Shown here one piece after another: positions 23,429 through 32,318 of a stretch of 37,553 nucleotides of DNA; position 1 is the stretch's first letter; every line of letters starts with the position of its first letter. The stretch covers positions 1 to 37,553 of the forward strand of contig JAQVVD010000014.1 in NCBI GenBank assembly GCA_028699155.1. The letters run 5' to 3'. A program made the position numbers and the translations under genes. The notes under the pieces were generated by a model, which saw only the letters and a list, made by a program, of their open reading frames with translations, had not been told where the DNA came from and made no database searches. Source of the DNA: Candidatus Peribacteraceae bacterium. GTDB lineage: Bacteria; Patescibacteriota; Gracilibacteria; Peribacterales; Peribacteraceae.

Positions 23429-23446
23429 GGTGTACGTACATACACC
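23429..23446. promoter_or_regulatory. SOS-like operator 4 (recA upstream, proximal)
   Basis: GGTGTAC-GTAC-ATACACC, the same asymmetric half-site pair as operator 3, ending 43 bp before the recA ATG. A TTGACC at 23399-23404 could be the -35 box of the recA promoter, which would put the operator just past its -10 region. Confidence 0.7.
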
Positions 23447-23489
23447 TCTTTGTACTTTTTATTTTTCACTTCTCTCCCCATCCCCTATC

Positions 23490-24557
<1,068 letters not shown>

Positions 24558-24566
24558 GGGTGAAAG

Positions 24567-24644
24567 TTTTCCACACTTCTTCCACATTCGCCGCACGGTT
24601 GCGCCGTTTCCCTTGCGAGGAAGTGTGGACAGCGTGCAAGGGAA
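24567..24644 (+). promoter_or_regulatory. DnaA-box-like cluster and interlocking inverted repeats before dnaB
   Basis: TTTTCCACA (24567-24575) fits the DnaA-box consensus TTWTNCACA exactly. TCTTCCACA (24578-24586) differs at one position, and the complement of 24624-24632 (CTGTCCACA) at two. In addition CCACACTTC (24571-24579) pairs with GAAGTGTGG (24620-24628), while TTCCCTTGC (24608-24616) pairs with GCAAGGGAA (24636-24644). The order A-B-A'-B' makes the two stems mutually exclusive or pseudoknotted. Confidence 0.4.
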
Positions 24645-24650
24645 CTTGCA

Positions 24651-24678
24651 TTGCTCTCCTGGCGGCGCTCCCTACAAT
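24651..24678 (+). promoter_or_regulatory. Promoter of dnaB
   Basis: TTGCTC (24651-24656), a 16-bp spacer and TACAAT (24673-24678) give a start near 24685 and a leader of about 9 nt before the ATG at 24694. Confidence 0.55.
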
Positions 24679-24693
24679 GAGCACCCTGCACGT

Positions 24694-26055
24694 ATGCCGG
24701 TTACCAACGCTTCCCCATCGGTCCAGACTCAGCCGCATTCCCTGGAAGCAGAGAAGACGGTGCTGGGGGCGTTGCTGCTGGATCCGGATGCGATCATCAA
24801 AGTGAGCGATTTCCTTAAAGCTGAGGACTTCTACGATCCGGTGTACCGCCAGGTCTACGAGGCGATCACCTCGCTCTACCATGAGCACGAGCCGGTGGAT
24901 TTCGTGACGGTCTCCACCAAGCTGCGCGACCATCCCAAGGTGCAGCAGCTGGGAGGCAGCGCGTTCCTCGCGGAGCTTGCCTCTGGCGTGCCGACCTCCT
25001 CGCACGTGTACCAGTACGGCCAGATCGTGAAGACGAAGGCGGTGCACCGCCGCATCATTGGCGCGGGGCAGAAGATTGCCGGCATGGGGTACGAGGAGGG
25101 TCGAGCGGTCGCGGAGATCCTGGATGAGGTGGAGAAGACGGTCTTCGACATTTCCAATACCTTCCTGAAGGATAAGTTCATTCATATCAGGGAGATCCTG
25201 GATGCGCGCTACGAGAAGTTCGCAGAGATGCACGAAGCGGATGATGACGATGCGGTCAAAGGCATCCCCACAGGGTTTAAATCCCTCGATTACAAGCTCT
25301 CCGGCCTCCAGCCGAGCGATCTATTAATCATCGCGGCGCGTCCCAGCATGGGAAAGACGAGCTTCATGCTGAATATCGCGCAGAACGTTGCGATCAAGTT
25401 CGGCAAGAGCGTGGGGATCTTCTCGCTGGAAATGAGCAAGGAACAGTTGGTGGATCGCCTGTTCGCCTCCATGCTCGGAGTGGATTCCTGGAAGCTGCAA
25501 CGCGGCAAGCTCGAGGACAGCGACTTCCAGAACCTGGGGCCCATTATGGACGAGCTCAACAAGGCGAACATCTTCATCGACGACTCCGTCGCCTCCACCA
25601 TCCCGGAGCTGCGCGCCAAGGCTCGCAGGCTCCAGATGGAGTTCGGCCTCGATCTCCTGATGGTGGATTACCTCCAGCTGATGAGCACGGGTAACCAGAG
25701 TTACGCGGGCAACCGCGTGCAGGAGATCTCCGAGATCTCGCGTTCCCTCAAGCAGCTGGGCCGTGAGCTTCGCATTCCGATCATCGCGCTCTCCCAGCTC
25801 TCGCGCGCGGTGGAGAGCCGCCCTGGGAACATCCCGCAGCTCTCTGACCTGCGTGAGTCCGGTTCCATCGAGCAGGACGCGGACGTGGTGATCATGATGT
25901 ACCGCGAGGACTACTATGAGGAGGACAGCGATCGTCCCGGTATGACAGACCTCTACATCCGCAAGCATCGTAACGGACCGACCGGCCGCATCGAGCTGAT
26001 GTTCAAGAAGGAGCAGATGCGGTTCTACGACATCGACAAGGCGCACAGTGCTTGA
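24694..26055 (+). CDS. dnaB: Replicative DNA helicase DnaB
   Basis: The hexameric replication-fork helicase, 453 aa. The N-terminal domain (SLEAEKTVLGALLLDPDAI) precedes the RecA-like motor, which has Walker A ARPSMGKTS, Walker B LLMVDYLQLM, and the DLRESGSIEQDADVV and RKHRNGPTG blocks typical of DnaB. No intein is present. Open sequence upstream to 24613 is not part of the protein family and precedes the promoter. The gene is followed by repeat copy B, whose first hairpin may end the transcript. The recA-dnaB gap carries DnaA-box-like sites. Confidence 0.96.
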   Translation: MPVTNASPSVQTQPHSLEAEKTVLGALLLDPDAIIKVSDFLKAEDFYDPVYRQVYEAITSLYHEHEPVDFVTVSTKLRDHPKVQQLGGSAFLAELASGVPTSSHVYQYGQIVKTKAVHRRIIGAGQKIAGMGYEEGRAVAEILDEVEKTVFDISNTFLKDKFIHIREILDARYEKFAEMHEADDDDAVKGIPTGFKSLDYKLSGLQPSDLLIIAARPSMGKTSFMLNIAQNVAIKFGKSVGIFSLEMSKEQLVDRLFASMLGVDSWKLQRGKLEDSDFQNLGPIMDELNKANIFIDDSVASTIPELRAKARRLQMEFGLDLLMVDYLQLMSTGNQSYAGNRVQEISEISRSLKQLGRELRIPIIALSQLSRAVESRPGNIPQLSDLRESGSIEQDADVVIMMYREDYYEEDSDRPGMTDLYIRKHRNGPTGRIELMFKKEQMRFYDIDKAHSA

Positions 26056-26070
26056 TTTACTACTTTTGTT

Positions 26071-26391
26071 TGGCACTTTTTTTAAAAAAGTGCCCAAAAA
26101 CTTTGTCCGTTCCAGACTCGCGCAAAGTAATCGCATTTTTTTCTTTGGGGGGCTTAGGGAACCGAACAAGGTTCCTTAAGTCCCCCAATCCCCCCTTACC
26201 CTCCTAACTGTACCCGTATCACTCGCCAAAATGACGAGTAGTACTTCCTCATGAGGTTCCATTGATACATCCTGCGAAAAATGCCTGTTTGAGATAAAAG
26301 CACGGCTTTCTTCCGGAGGCAGAAGAGACGTGCTGCAAGCGAGTTCATTTTTCGCGCGGTTTGCGCCACTTTGCCAAGACAAAGTGGCATG
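26071..26391 (+). repeat. Mosaic hairpin repeat, copy B
   Basis: Modules in order: module 1 hairpin (GGCACTTTTTT start); only the left terminal repeat of module 2 (GTCCGTTCC to GCAAAG); module 3 hairpin at 26145-26188; module 4 (about 26226-26391). Module 4 contains GCGAAAAATG/CATTTTTCGC, AGCACG/CGTGCT and a terminal GCCACTTTG/CAAAGTGGC hairpin. From 26189 to 26391 it matches copy D (28976-29178) with no difference I could see. The matching 68-codon frames in B and D reflect DNA identity and are not treated as genes. The repeat lies between dnaB and mraY. Confidence 0.85.
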
Positions 26392-26450
26392 ACACTGCAA
26401 CATCTTGCGCTTGATGACATCTCTCCTCTTTCGTGTAAGCTACCTCCACT

Positions 26451-27506
26451 ATGATGACCGCTCCCGATCCAGGCCTGTCGCTCATTGCCGTGCTCGGCTA
26501 CGCGCTCTTCGCGTTCCTCCTCGGCGTGCTGCTCACGCCCTCGTTCGTCCGGTTCCTCAAGAAGAATCGCCTGGGCAAGCAGCTGCGCGTGGAGACGGTG
26601 GACGGGCGGGAAGCGGAGATCTTCCGCAAGTACCACCAGGACAAGTTCGGTACGCCGACGATGGGCGGCATCCTCATCTGGAGCTCCATTCTCTTCACTG
26701 TGCTCTTCTCCAGGTTCCTCTCCTTCCACGGGGTTGTGGAATTCTCGCTCCTCCACAGAGGGCAGGTGTACCTTCCCCTCTTCACTCTCGCGACGATGGG
26801 GCTCCTTGGCGCCGTTGACGATTACTTCAACATCGCCGGCATTGGACGGAAGAAGGGATTGAGCGTCCTGCCAAAGATCAGCACGCTCATGCTCATCGCC
26901 CTCCTCGGTTCCTACTGGTTCTTCGTCCGTCTCGGTTACGACCAGATTCACATTCCCTTCTGGGGCGACCTCTCTCTTGGGTGGTGGTATGTGCCGGTGT
27001 TCCTCTTCATCATCGTGGGGACCGCGAATGCGGTGAACATCACCGACGGGCTCGACGGGCTCGCAGGCGGGTTGCTCGTGATTGCCTACGGGGCGTTTGC
27101 GGTGATTGCGTACGTGTCGGGTTTTACCGTTCTCGCAGCTTTCTGCGCCGCATGCGTCGGCGCCATCGCTGCGTTCCTGTGGTACAACGTGCCTCCCGCA
27201 CTCTTCTTCATGGGAGATACGGGATCACTTGCCCTCGGGGGGACGCTCGGCATCATCGCGCTCATGACGGATAACGTGCTCGTGCTCCCGTTCGTGGGAG
27301 CCGTGTTCGTTTTGGAGACGCTCTCCGTGATCATCCAGCTCACGAGCAAGAAGCTGCGCCACGGGAAGAAGGTGTTTCGCGCCGCGCCGATCCACCATCA
27401 CTTCGAGGCGCTCGAGTGGGGGGAGAGCAAGGTGACGATGCGCCTCTGGATTCTGGGAGCATTCTGCGCGGGTTTCGGCGTGATCATCGGGATTCTGGGG
27501 AGGTAA
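26451..27506 (+). CDS. mraY: Phospho-N-acetylmuramoyl-pentapeptide transferase MraY
   Basis: This integral membrane enzyme of 351 aa makes lipid I by transferring phospho-MurNAc-pentapeptide to undecaprenyl phosphate. About ten hydrophobic helices are visible. Signature motifs are GTPTMGG, the catalytic DDY in GAVDDYFN, NITDGLDGLAGG, FMGDTGSLALGG and PIHHHFE. Two adjacent ATG codons (26451, 26454) are possible starts; TAAGCT lies 9 nt before the first. The gene stands alone, outside any mur/dcw cluster, and is flanked on both sides by repeat copies (B and C) in opposite orientation. Confidence 0.96.
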   Translation: MMTAPDPGLSLIAVLGYALFAFLLGVLLTPSFVRFLKKNRLGKQLRVETVDGREAEIFRKYHQDKFGTPTMGGILIWSSILFTVLFSRFLSFHGVVEFSLLHRGQVYLPLFTLATMGLLGAVDDYFNIAGIGRKKGLSVLPKISTLMLIALLGSYWFFVRLGYDQIHIPFWGDLSLGWWYVPVFLFIIVGTANAVNITDGLDGLAGGLLVIAYGAFAVIAYVSGFTVLAAFCAACVGAIAAFLWYNVPPALFFMGDTGSLALGGTLGIIALMTDNVLVLPFVGAVFVLETLSVIIQLTSKKLRHGKKVFRAAPIHHHFEALEWGESKVTMRLWILGAFCAGFGVIIGILGR

Positions 27507-27516
27507 CTGTTTCTTT

Positions 27517-27838
27517 ATGCCACTTTGTCTTGGCAAAGTGGCGCAAACCGCGCGAAAAATGAACTCGCTTGCAGCACGTCTCTTCTGCCTCCGGCAGAAA
27601 GCCGTGCTTTTGCTCAAACAGGCATTTTTCGCAGATGCTCGAATGCAATGACGCAGTACCCGTCCGTTCCATATGTTTGAGCGCAAAGCAGAACGGTATC
27701 ATCATCTTGTTAGCACTCGAATACCAAGTTGCTTTAGCAAGCTTGGTTGAGAGTGCGTACAGATTGGTACAGATGTGATGGCTTTGCGCGAGTCTGGAAC
27801 GGACAAAGTTTTTGGGCACTTTTTTAAAAAAAGTGCCA
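27517..27838 (-). repeat. Mosaic hairpin repeat, copy C (inverted)
   Basis: On the minus strand the order is module 1, complete module 2 and most of module 4 (about 27517-27634), with module 3 absent. The module 1-2 part (27661-27837) is the closest relative of copy A; the module 4 part matches B and D up to the GCGAAAAATG arm. Relative to B and D it is inverted, so mraY (B-C) and gap (C-D) are each bracketed by inverted repeats of about 115 bp. Confidence 0.85.
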
Positions 27839-27850
27839 AGAAGAAGCCAC

Positions 27851-27878
27851 TTGCCTGATCGTTTGAGTTTAGTATCAT
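27851..27878 (+). promoter_or_regulatory. Leaderless promoter of gap
   Basis: TTGCCT (27851-27856), a 16-bp spacer and TATCAT (27873-27878), then 6 nt to the ATG at 27885. The predicted transcript start coincides with the start codon. Confidence 0.6.
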
Positions 27879-27884
27879 GCTACT

Positions 27885-28904
27885 ATGATCAAAGTTGCAA
27901 TTAATGGATACGGTCGCATCGGGAGGAATGTGCACCGCCAGTTCGTGCAGCGTTTCGCAGGTGAAGTGGAGGTCGTTGCTATCAACGCCTCCTCCAGCGC
28001 CAAGGTTCGCTCGTACCTGCTGCGGTACGATTCCCTCCACGGGAAGTTCGAAGCGGATGTGCGAGTGGAAGGAGAGGATATGATGGTGAACGGGAGGACG
28101 GTGAACGTCGTCAAGGAGCGGGATCCTGCGCAGTGTCCCTGGAAGGAGCTGGGTGTGGATATTGTCGTGGAGGCGACGGGACACTTCCGGACGGCAGATG
28201 CGGCGCGCGGACACCTGGATGCGGGGGCCAAGCGCGTAATCGTGACTGCTCCCATGAAGGATGAGACGCCGACGTTCGTGAAAGGCGTGAATGATCACCT
28301 GCTCACGAAGGATATGCTGATTGTTTCCAATGCTTCCTGCACGACGAACTGCATCGCACCGGTCATCAAGGTGATGGATGAAGCATTCGGGATCGAGCAC
28401 CTGCTCGTGAGTTCCGTCCACGCCTACACCGTCACCCAGAATCTGCTGGATAACAAACCGGAGGGTGACAAAGACCTGCGCGGCGCCCGTGCAGCTACGC
28501 TCTCTGTGATCCCCTCCTCGACCGGCGCGGTCAAAGCGTGCGGCGTCATCTTCCCGCACCTCAAGGGCAAGATGGACGGCATGGCGTTCCGCGTCCCCGT
28601 GCCCACGGTTTCCTGCGCGTACATGGCGTTCTCCGTCGCCAGGGATACCTCTACCGAGGAAGTGAATGCACTGCTCAAGAAGGCATCGCATGATCCGGCG
28701 TTCCAGGATGTGCTTGGCATCAGCGAGGAGGAGCTCGTGAGCATAGACTTCATGACGGATCCCCGCAGCTCGATTGTGGATGCCGGGTATACGAAGGTCG
28801 TCGATGACAAGGCTGTGCAGATCCTGAGTTGGTATGACAATGAGTGGGGGTACGCCATGCGCGTGACGGAGATGGTGGAGAAGATGGGCAAACTGATGCA
28901 GTAA
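27885..28904 (+). CDS. gap: Glyceraldehyde-3-phosphate dehydrogenase
   Basis: This type I GAPDH interconverts glyceraldehyde-3-phosphate and 1,3-bisphosphoglycerate in glycolysis and gluconeogenesis. The Rossmann start INGYGRIGRNVHRQF, the catalytic SNASCTTNC, and the C-terminal WYDNEWGYAMRV block are all present in 339 aa. The start ATG follows a TATCAT box by 6 nt, the same geometry as fbp downstream, hinting at coordinated expression. Coenzyme preference (NAD or NADP) cannot be read with certainty. Repeat copies C and D flank the gene. Confidence 0.97.
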   Translation: MIKVAINGYGRIGRNVHRQFVQRFAGEVEVVAINASSSAKVRSYLLRYDSLHGKFEADVRVEGEDMMVNGRTVNVVKERDPAQCPWKELGVDIVVEATGHFRTADAARGHLDAGAKRVIVTAPMKDETPTFVKGVNDHLLTKDMLIVSNASCTTNCIAPVIKVMDEAFGIEHLLVSSVHAYTVTQNLLDNKPEGDKDLRGARAATLSVIPSSTGAVKACGVIFPHLKGKMDGMAFRVPVPTVSCAYMAFSVARDTSTEEVNALLKKASHDPAFQDVLGISEEELVSIDFMTDPRSSIVDAGYTKVVDDKAVQILSWYDNEWGYAMRVTEMVEKMGKLMQ

Positions 28905-28923
28905 ACTGCATTATTATTAACAT

Positions 28924-29214
28924 TTTTTCTTTTGGGGGACTTAAGGAACCTTGTTCGGTTCCCTAAGCCCCCCAATCCCCCCTTACCCTCCTAACTGTAC
29001 CCGTATCACTCGCCAAAATGACGAGTAGTACTTCCTCATGAGGTTCCATTGATACATCCTGCGAAAAATGCCTGTTTGAGATAAAAGCACGGCTTTCTTC
29101 CGGAGGCAGAAGAGACGTGCTGCAAGCGAGTTCATTTTTCGCGCGGTTTGCGCCACTTTGCCAAGACAAAGTGGCATAAAGAAATAATTTTTCAAAAAAG
29201 TGCCAACAAAGTGC
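28924..29214 (+). repeat. Mosaic hairpin repeat, copy D
   Basis: Module 3 hairpin at 28932-28975, module 4 to about 29178, then a degraded module-1-like end (TTTTTCAAAAAAGTGCC). Its 44-bp module 3 hairpin is the exact reverse complement of that in copy B (26145-26188), whereas everything to the right is in the same orientation and appears identical. It lies between gap and fbp. Confidence 0.85.
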
Positions 29215-29263
29215 CCCAAGAAGAAAAACTACATTTTCCCACGGATTCTTGTATCATTCGGAT

Positions 29264-30193
29264 ATGAAGATTCCCGCCCGCACGCGATCCTCGCTCAATC
29301 GACACCTGTTTGACGATGCCCAAGTGCCCGATGCGCTGCGCCATCTCCTGGTGGATATCTCGCGCGCCGCCAAGTACATCAGCTACGCAATCCAGACCAC
29401 CGAGGCGGGACTTGCCGGGGCAGTGAACCAGTTTGGCGAGGAGCAGCAGAAGCTCGATGTCCTGAGCGATGACATCGTGCGCGAATTCCTCTGTGAGAAC
29501 CATTTGGTGAGCACGTACGTTTCCGAAGAGCAGAAAGAGGTGATCGAACTGGAGGCCAACGCGCCGTACTCCGTCGTCTTCGATCCGCTCGACGGTTCCT
29601 CGCTCATCGAAGCAAATTTTGCGATCGGTTCCATCTTCGGCGTGTACGAGGGGAATACGGTTCTCGGGCGCAAGCCCAAGGAGCAGGTTGGCGCGCTGTA
29701 CGTGCTCTACGGTCCCCGCACGGTACTTGTGTACACCACGGGGAAAGGAGTCCACATGTTCATCTTAAACGACGTGGGCGAATTCATTCTCCTGGAAGAG
29801 AACATGGGCGTTGCGGATGATGCGAAGAACTACAGCCCGGGCAACCTGCGTGCGCTCGATGAGAATCCGGGATACAGGAAGGCGATGGATCGCTGGCTCA
29901 CAGAGCACATGACGCTGCGGTACTCGGGGTGCATGGTGGCGGATATTCACCACATCCTCAGCAAGGGCCAGGGCGTCTTCACCAACGTCGGCGGTTCCAA
30001 GTATCCCGAGGGCAAGCTGCGCCTGCCGTTCGAGTGCGGTCCGTTTGCGTTCCTCATGGAGCAGGCCGGCGGCACGGCGACGGATGGCACGCAGCCCATC
30101 ATGGAGAAGACGATTCAGTCCGTCGACCAGCGCACGCCGCTCATCATCGGGTCGAAGAACGAAGTGGAGCGGATTGTTGCAATGATGCAATAG
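29264..30193 (+). CDS. fbp: Fructose-1,6-bisphosphatase, class I
   Basis: This gluconeogenic enzyme hydrolyses fructose-1,6-bisphosphate to fructose-6-phosphate, the GlmS substrate. The metal and substrate motif DPLDGSSLIEANFAIGSIFG and the C-terminal GGSKYPEGKLRLPFECGPF and EQAGGTATDG blocks are typical of class I. Its length is 309 aa. The frame is open 15 nt further upstream, but TATCAT ends 6 nt before the ATG at 29264, fixing a leaderless start. Together with gap next door it supports an upward carbon flow to sugars for cell-wall and glycan synthesis. Confidence 0.95.
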   Translation: MKIPARTRSSLNRHLFDDAQVPDALRHLLVDISRAAKYISYAIQTTEAGLAGAVNQFGEEQQKLDVLSDDIVREFLCENHLVSTYVSEEQKEVIELEANAPYSVVFDPLDGSSLIEANFAIGSIFGVYEGNTVLGRKPKEQVGALYVLYGPRTVLVYTTGKGVHMFILNDVGEFILLEENMGVADDAKNYSPGNLRALDENPGYRKAMDRWLTEHMTLRYSGCMVADIHHILSKGQGVFTNVGGSKYPEGKLRLPFECGPFAFLMEQAGGTATDGTQPIMEKTIQSVDQRTPLIIGSKNEVERIVAMMQ

Positions 30194-30204
30194 CAAGGAA
30201 AGCC

Positions 30205-30543
30205 TCAGTCCCAGTACGGTTGCGCAACTGCTTTCTGCATTGCTTCCTCAAGCGGGCGACTCCGTTCCGGCTCCTTCTCTTTCCCCTCGACCCGGTACAC
30301 GCGCCTGGCCGTGCGGTACGAGCACCATGGGTAGTACTGCTTCCTATTACTCCTCCTCTTCCTGTGCCCCTTCTCCTTCTCCTGCTCCTTTTCCTTTGTT
30401 CCTTCCGCTGCGTCGCTGTCACCTTTCCTCTCCGGGATCGGCATTGCCTTGGCTTTCCCGGATGGGAGCCATTCTACAGGGCCAATGACCGTCCGGTTGT
30501 TCGGGTCGATGTAGACGAGGTCGCTGTCAGAGAATGTAGCCAC
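30205..30543 (-). CDS. Uncharacterised 112-aa protein with a charged middle
   Basis: The GTG start is preceded by TACCAT and exactly 6 nt, the geometry of other leaderless genes here, which supports a real gene. The N-terminal 40 residues look folded (FSDSDLVYIDPNNRTVIGPV). The middle is a low-complexity Lys/Glu run (KEKEQEKEKGHRKRR), and the end has RPLEEAMQKAVAQPYW. No family is recognised. It lies 21 nt after the membrane-protein gene on the same strand and converges on fbp with an 11-bp gap. Confidence 0.55.
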   Translation of the reverse strand: MATFSDSDLVYIDPNNRTVIGPVEWLPSGKAKAMPIPERKGDSDAAEGTKEKEQEKEKGHRKRRSNRKQYYPWCSYRTARRVYRVEGKEKEPERSRPLEEAMQKAVAQPYWD

Positions 30544-30564
30544 GGAGAGATGGTAGACAAATAA

Positions 30565-31191
30565 CTACTTCCGCGGAAGCAAATGACGGGTATTGTGCGC
30601 TTCCGGCTCCGGCGCCGGTGGCGGCTCTGGCGTGTGGAAGAGCGGGTGCTGCTGCGTTTGCTGCGGTTTCTTCTCCTGGCGATCTTCCTGCGGCAGATCC
30701 TCGTCTTCCGGGTGGTGGAACATCTGGCGCACCTGCGCGCGATGCTCTTCCTGGTAGGCCAGGAATGCGTAGAGCGTTGCGATGAGGGTGCCGACGAGCG
30801 TCACGTAGACGCCGAACCGTACTTCCAATCCGGGGGATTCGAACGTGACTTTGTACAGCACGGAGAGCGCCGCGAGCGTCAGGATTGCAGCCAGGCTCGT
30901 CATGAGCAGCCGCACGGTGTTCTTGTGCCGCTTGCGGATGATCGTTGTGCTGCTCGTGAGCGGGACGACCGTGATGAGGAGGACGTAGGTCACCAGTGCG
31001 AGGATTGTGATTCCGATGAAGCCCGTGTGGAAGCCGAGACCGGTGAAAATCCTGCTCGTATCGTCTATCAGTGATTCCTTGCCGCCGATCCAGGGGAAGA
31101 AGATTCCCACGAACGCGATGAGCAGGCTGCCATTGAGGATTTTCTCCTCGAATTCCAGTGCCCTGATCTTCTGTAGAATCTGCATGGCCAT
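30565..31191 (-). CDS. Four-helix membrane protein with Pro/Gln-rich tail
   Basis: This 208-aa protein has four hydrophobic segments (around SLLIAFVGIFFPWIGG, GFIGITILALVTYVLLITVV, LLMTSLAAILTLAALSVLY and VYVTLVGTLIATLYAFLAY). A polar C-terminal tail rich in Gln, Glu and Pro is probably cytoplasmic. No family is recognised. The frame is open to 31362, but that part lies inside the divergent glycosyltransferase gene. TATCCT 7 nt before the ATG at 31191 supports that start and leaves a 49-bp divergent promoter region. Its function is unknown. Confidence 0.65.
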   Translation of the reverse strand: MAMQILQKIRALEFEEKILNGSLLIAFVGIFFPWIGGKESLIDDTSRIFTGLGFHTGFIGITILALVTYVLLITVVPLTSSTTIIRKRHKNTVRLLMTSLAAILTLAALSVLYKVTFESPGLEVRFGVYVTLVGTLIATLYAFLAYQEEHRAQVRQMFHHPEDEDLPQEDRQEKKPQQTQQHPLFHTPEPPPAPEPEAHNTRHLLPRK

Positions 31192-31240
31192 CGCAGACAG
31201 GATAGCATTGATGCCGGAAGATACACTAGACTGGAGGTCC

Positions 31241-32296
31241 ATGCGTATTGCCATCGACGTTCGGGAAGCATGCCGTCCCCGCCCTGCGGGCAAGGGTGTG
31301 TGGGTGCGCCGGTGCACGGAGGCGCTCCTCCGGTCGCGCGAGCATACGTTCCTCCTCTTCACCGACTGCGCAGTTCCCGTATCCTGGCGGCAGGAACATG
31401 TGCAAGTTCGCGTTCTTCCGCGCGGGTGGCGGTGGCACCTTGCCGCACGCCGCGCGCTCCTGCGCGATGTGCCGGATGTCTACCTGAGTCCGACGAGCTT
31501 CCTGGTTCCCGCGCTGGTCGGGGCAGCGGTTCCCTGCGTTCCCGTCATCCATGACCTCATCGCCTTCCTCCCCGGCGCGCACGACCGCAAGGCCGTGCTG
31601 CTCGAGAGGCTCCTGCTCTCCCGGGTCCTGCGGCATGCGCGGCGTGTTCTCTGCATCAGCGCGGCGACGAAGGATGACCTCCTCACGCGGTTTCCCCGCG
31701 TTCCGGCCGACGCCGCAGCAGTCGTCTATGCCGGGCCGACGCTGGATGATCCCGCGCCCAATGCGCCCGACAGGAGGACGATCCTCTCCATCGGGACGCT
31801 CTGCCCTCGCAAGAATCAACTGCGCCTGATCCGGGCGTACGCGCTCCTCCCTGCAGAACTGCGCGAACGCTGCAGGCTCGTGCTGGTGGGAGGTCGCGGC
31901 TGGCGGGACGAGGAGATTGTCCGGCTGGCTGCGGCAACGGATGGCGTGGAGTGGAAAGGGTACCTCTCCGGGAAAGAGTGCGATGTGCTGCTGTCTTCCT
32001 GCGCGCTCTTCGCGTTCCCCTCGCTCTACGAGGGTTTCGGCATCCCCGTACTCGATGCGCTGCGGCGCGGCATCCCCGTGCTCACGTCCGGCAGAGGCAG
32101 CCTACCGGAAGTCGCGGGAGATGCTGCGCTGTACGTCGATCCCACGGATGTGCGTGCCATCGCTGATGGGCTCATTGTGCTCCTCACGGACGCGGCGCAG
32201 CGGCAGCTCCTGCAGGAACGTGCTCTTCGCCAGTCACTGCGTTACTCATGGGCGAAGACGGCAGATTCTGTCCTCCGTACGCTTTCGCAGGAATGA
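31241..32296 (+). CDS. GT4-type glycosyltransferase
   Basis: This 351-aa GT-B fold enzyme probably works in surface polysaccharide or glycolipid assembly. The N-terminal acceptor domain begins MRIAIDVREACRPRPAGKGV. The donor-binding domain shows ILSIGTLCPRKNQLRLIRAY, and the family signature FPSLYEGFGIPVLDALRRG contains the nucleotide-sugar-binding E-x7-E arrangement. A GGAGG lies 3 nt before the ATG, one of few Shine-Dalgarno-like sequences seen here. The gene is divergent from the four-helix membrane protein gene. It resembles the second GT4 at 35473, and the two may act in one pathway. Confidence 0.88.
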   Translation: MRIAIDVREACRPRPAGKGVWVRRCTEALLRSREHTFLLFTDCAVPVSWRQEHVQVRVLPRGWRWHLAARRALLRDVPDVYLSPTSFLVPALVGAAVPCVPVIHDLIAFLPGAHDRKAVLLERLLLSRVLRHARRVLCISAATKDDLLTRFPRVPADAAAVVYAGPTLDDPAPNAPDRRTILSIGTLCPRKNQLRLIRAYALLPAELRERCRLVLVGGRGWRDEEIVRLAAATDGVEWKGYLSGKECDVLLSSCALFAFPSLYEGFGIPVLDALRRGIPVLTSGRGSLPEVAGDAALYVDPTDVRAIADGLIVLLTDAAQRQLLQERALRQSLRYSWAKTADSVLRTLSQE

Positions 32297-32318
32297 GAAG
32301 CTGATAGAATGTCGGTGC

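Noticed and set aside
26176-26403. Matching frames of about 68 codons in repeat copies B and D (26176-26403, 28963-29169)
   Set aside because: The DNA of the two copies is essentially identical, so frame conservation carries no information, and copy C breaks the frame. No promoter or start context is seen.
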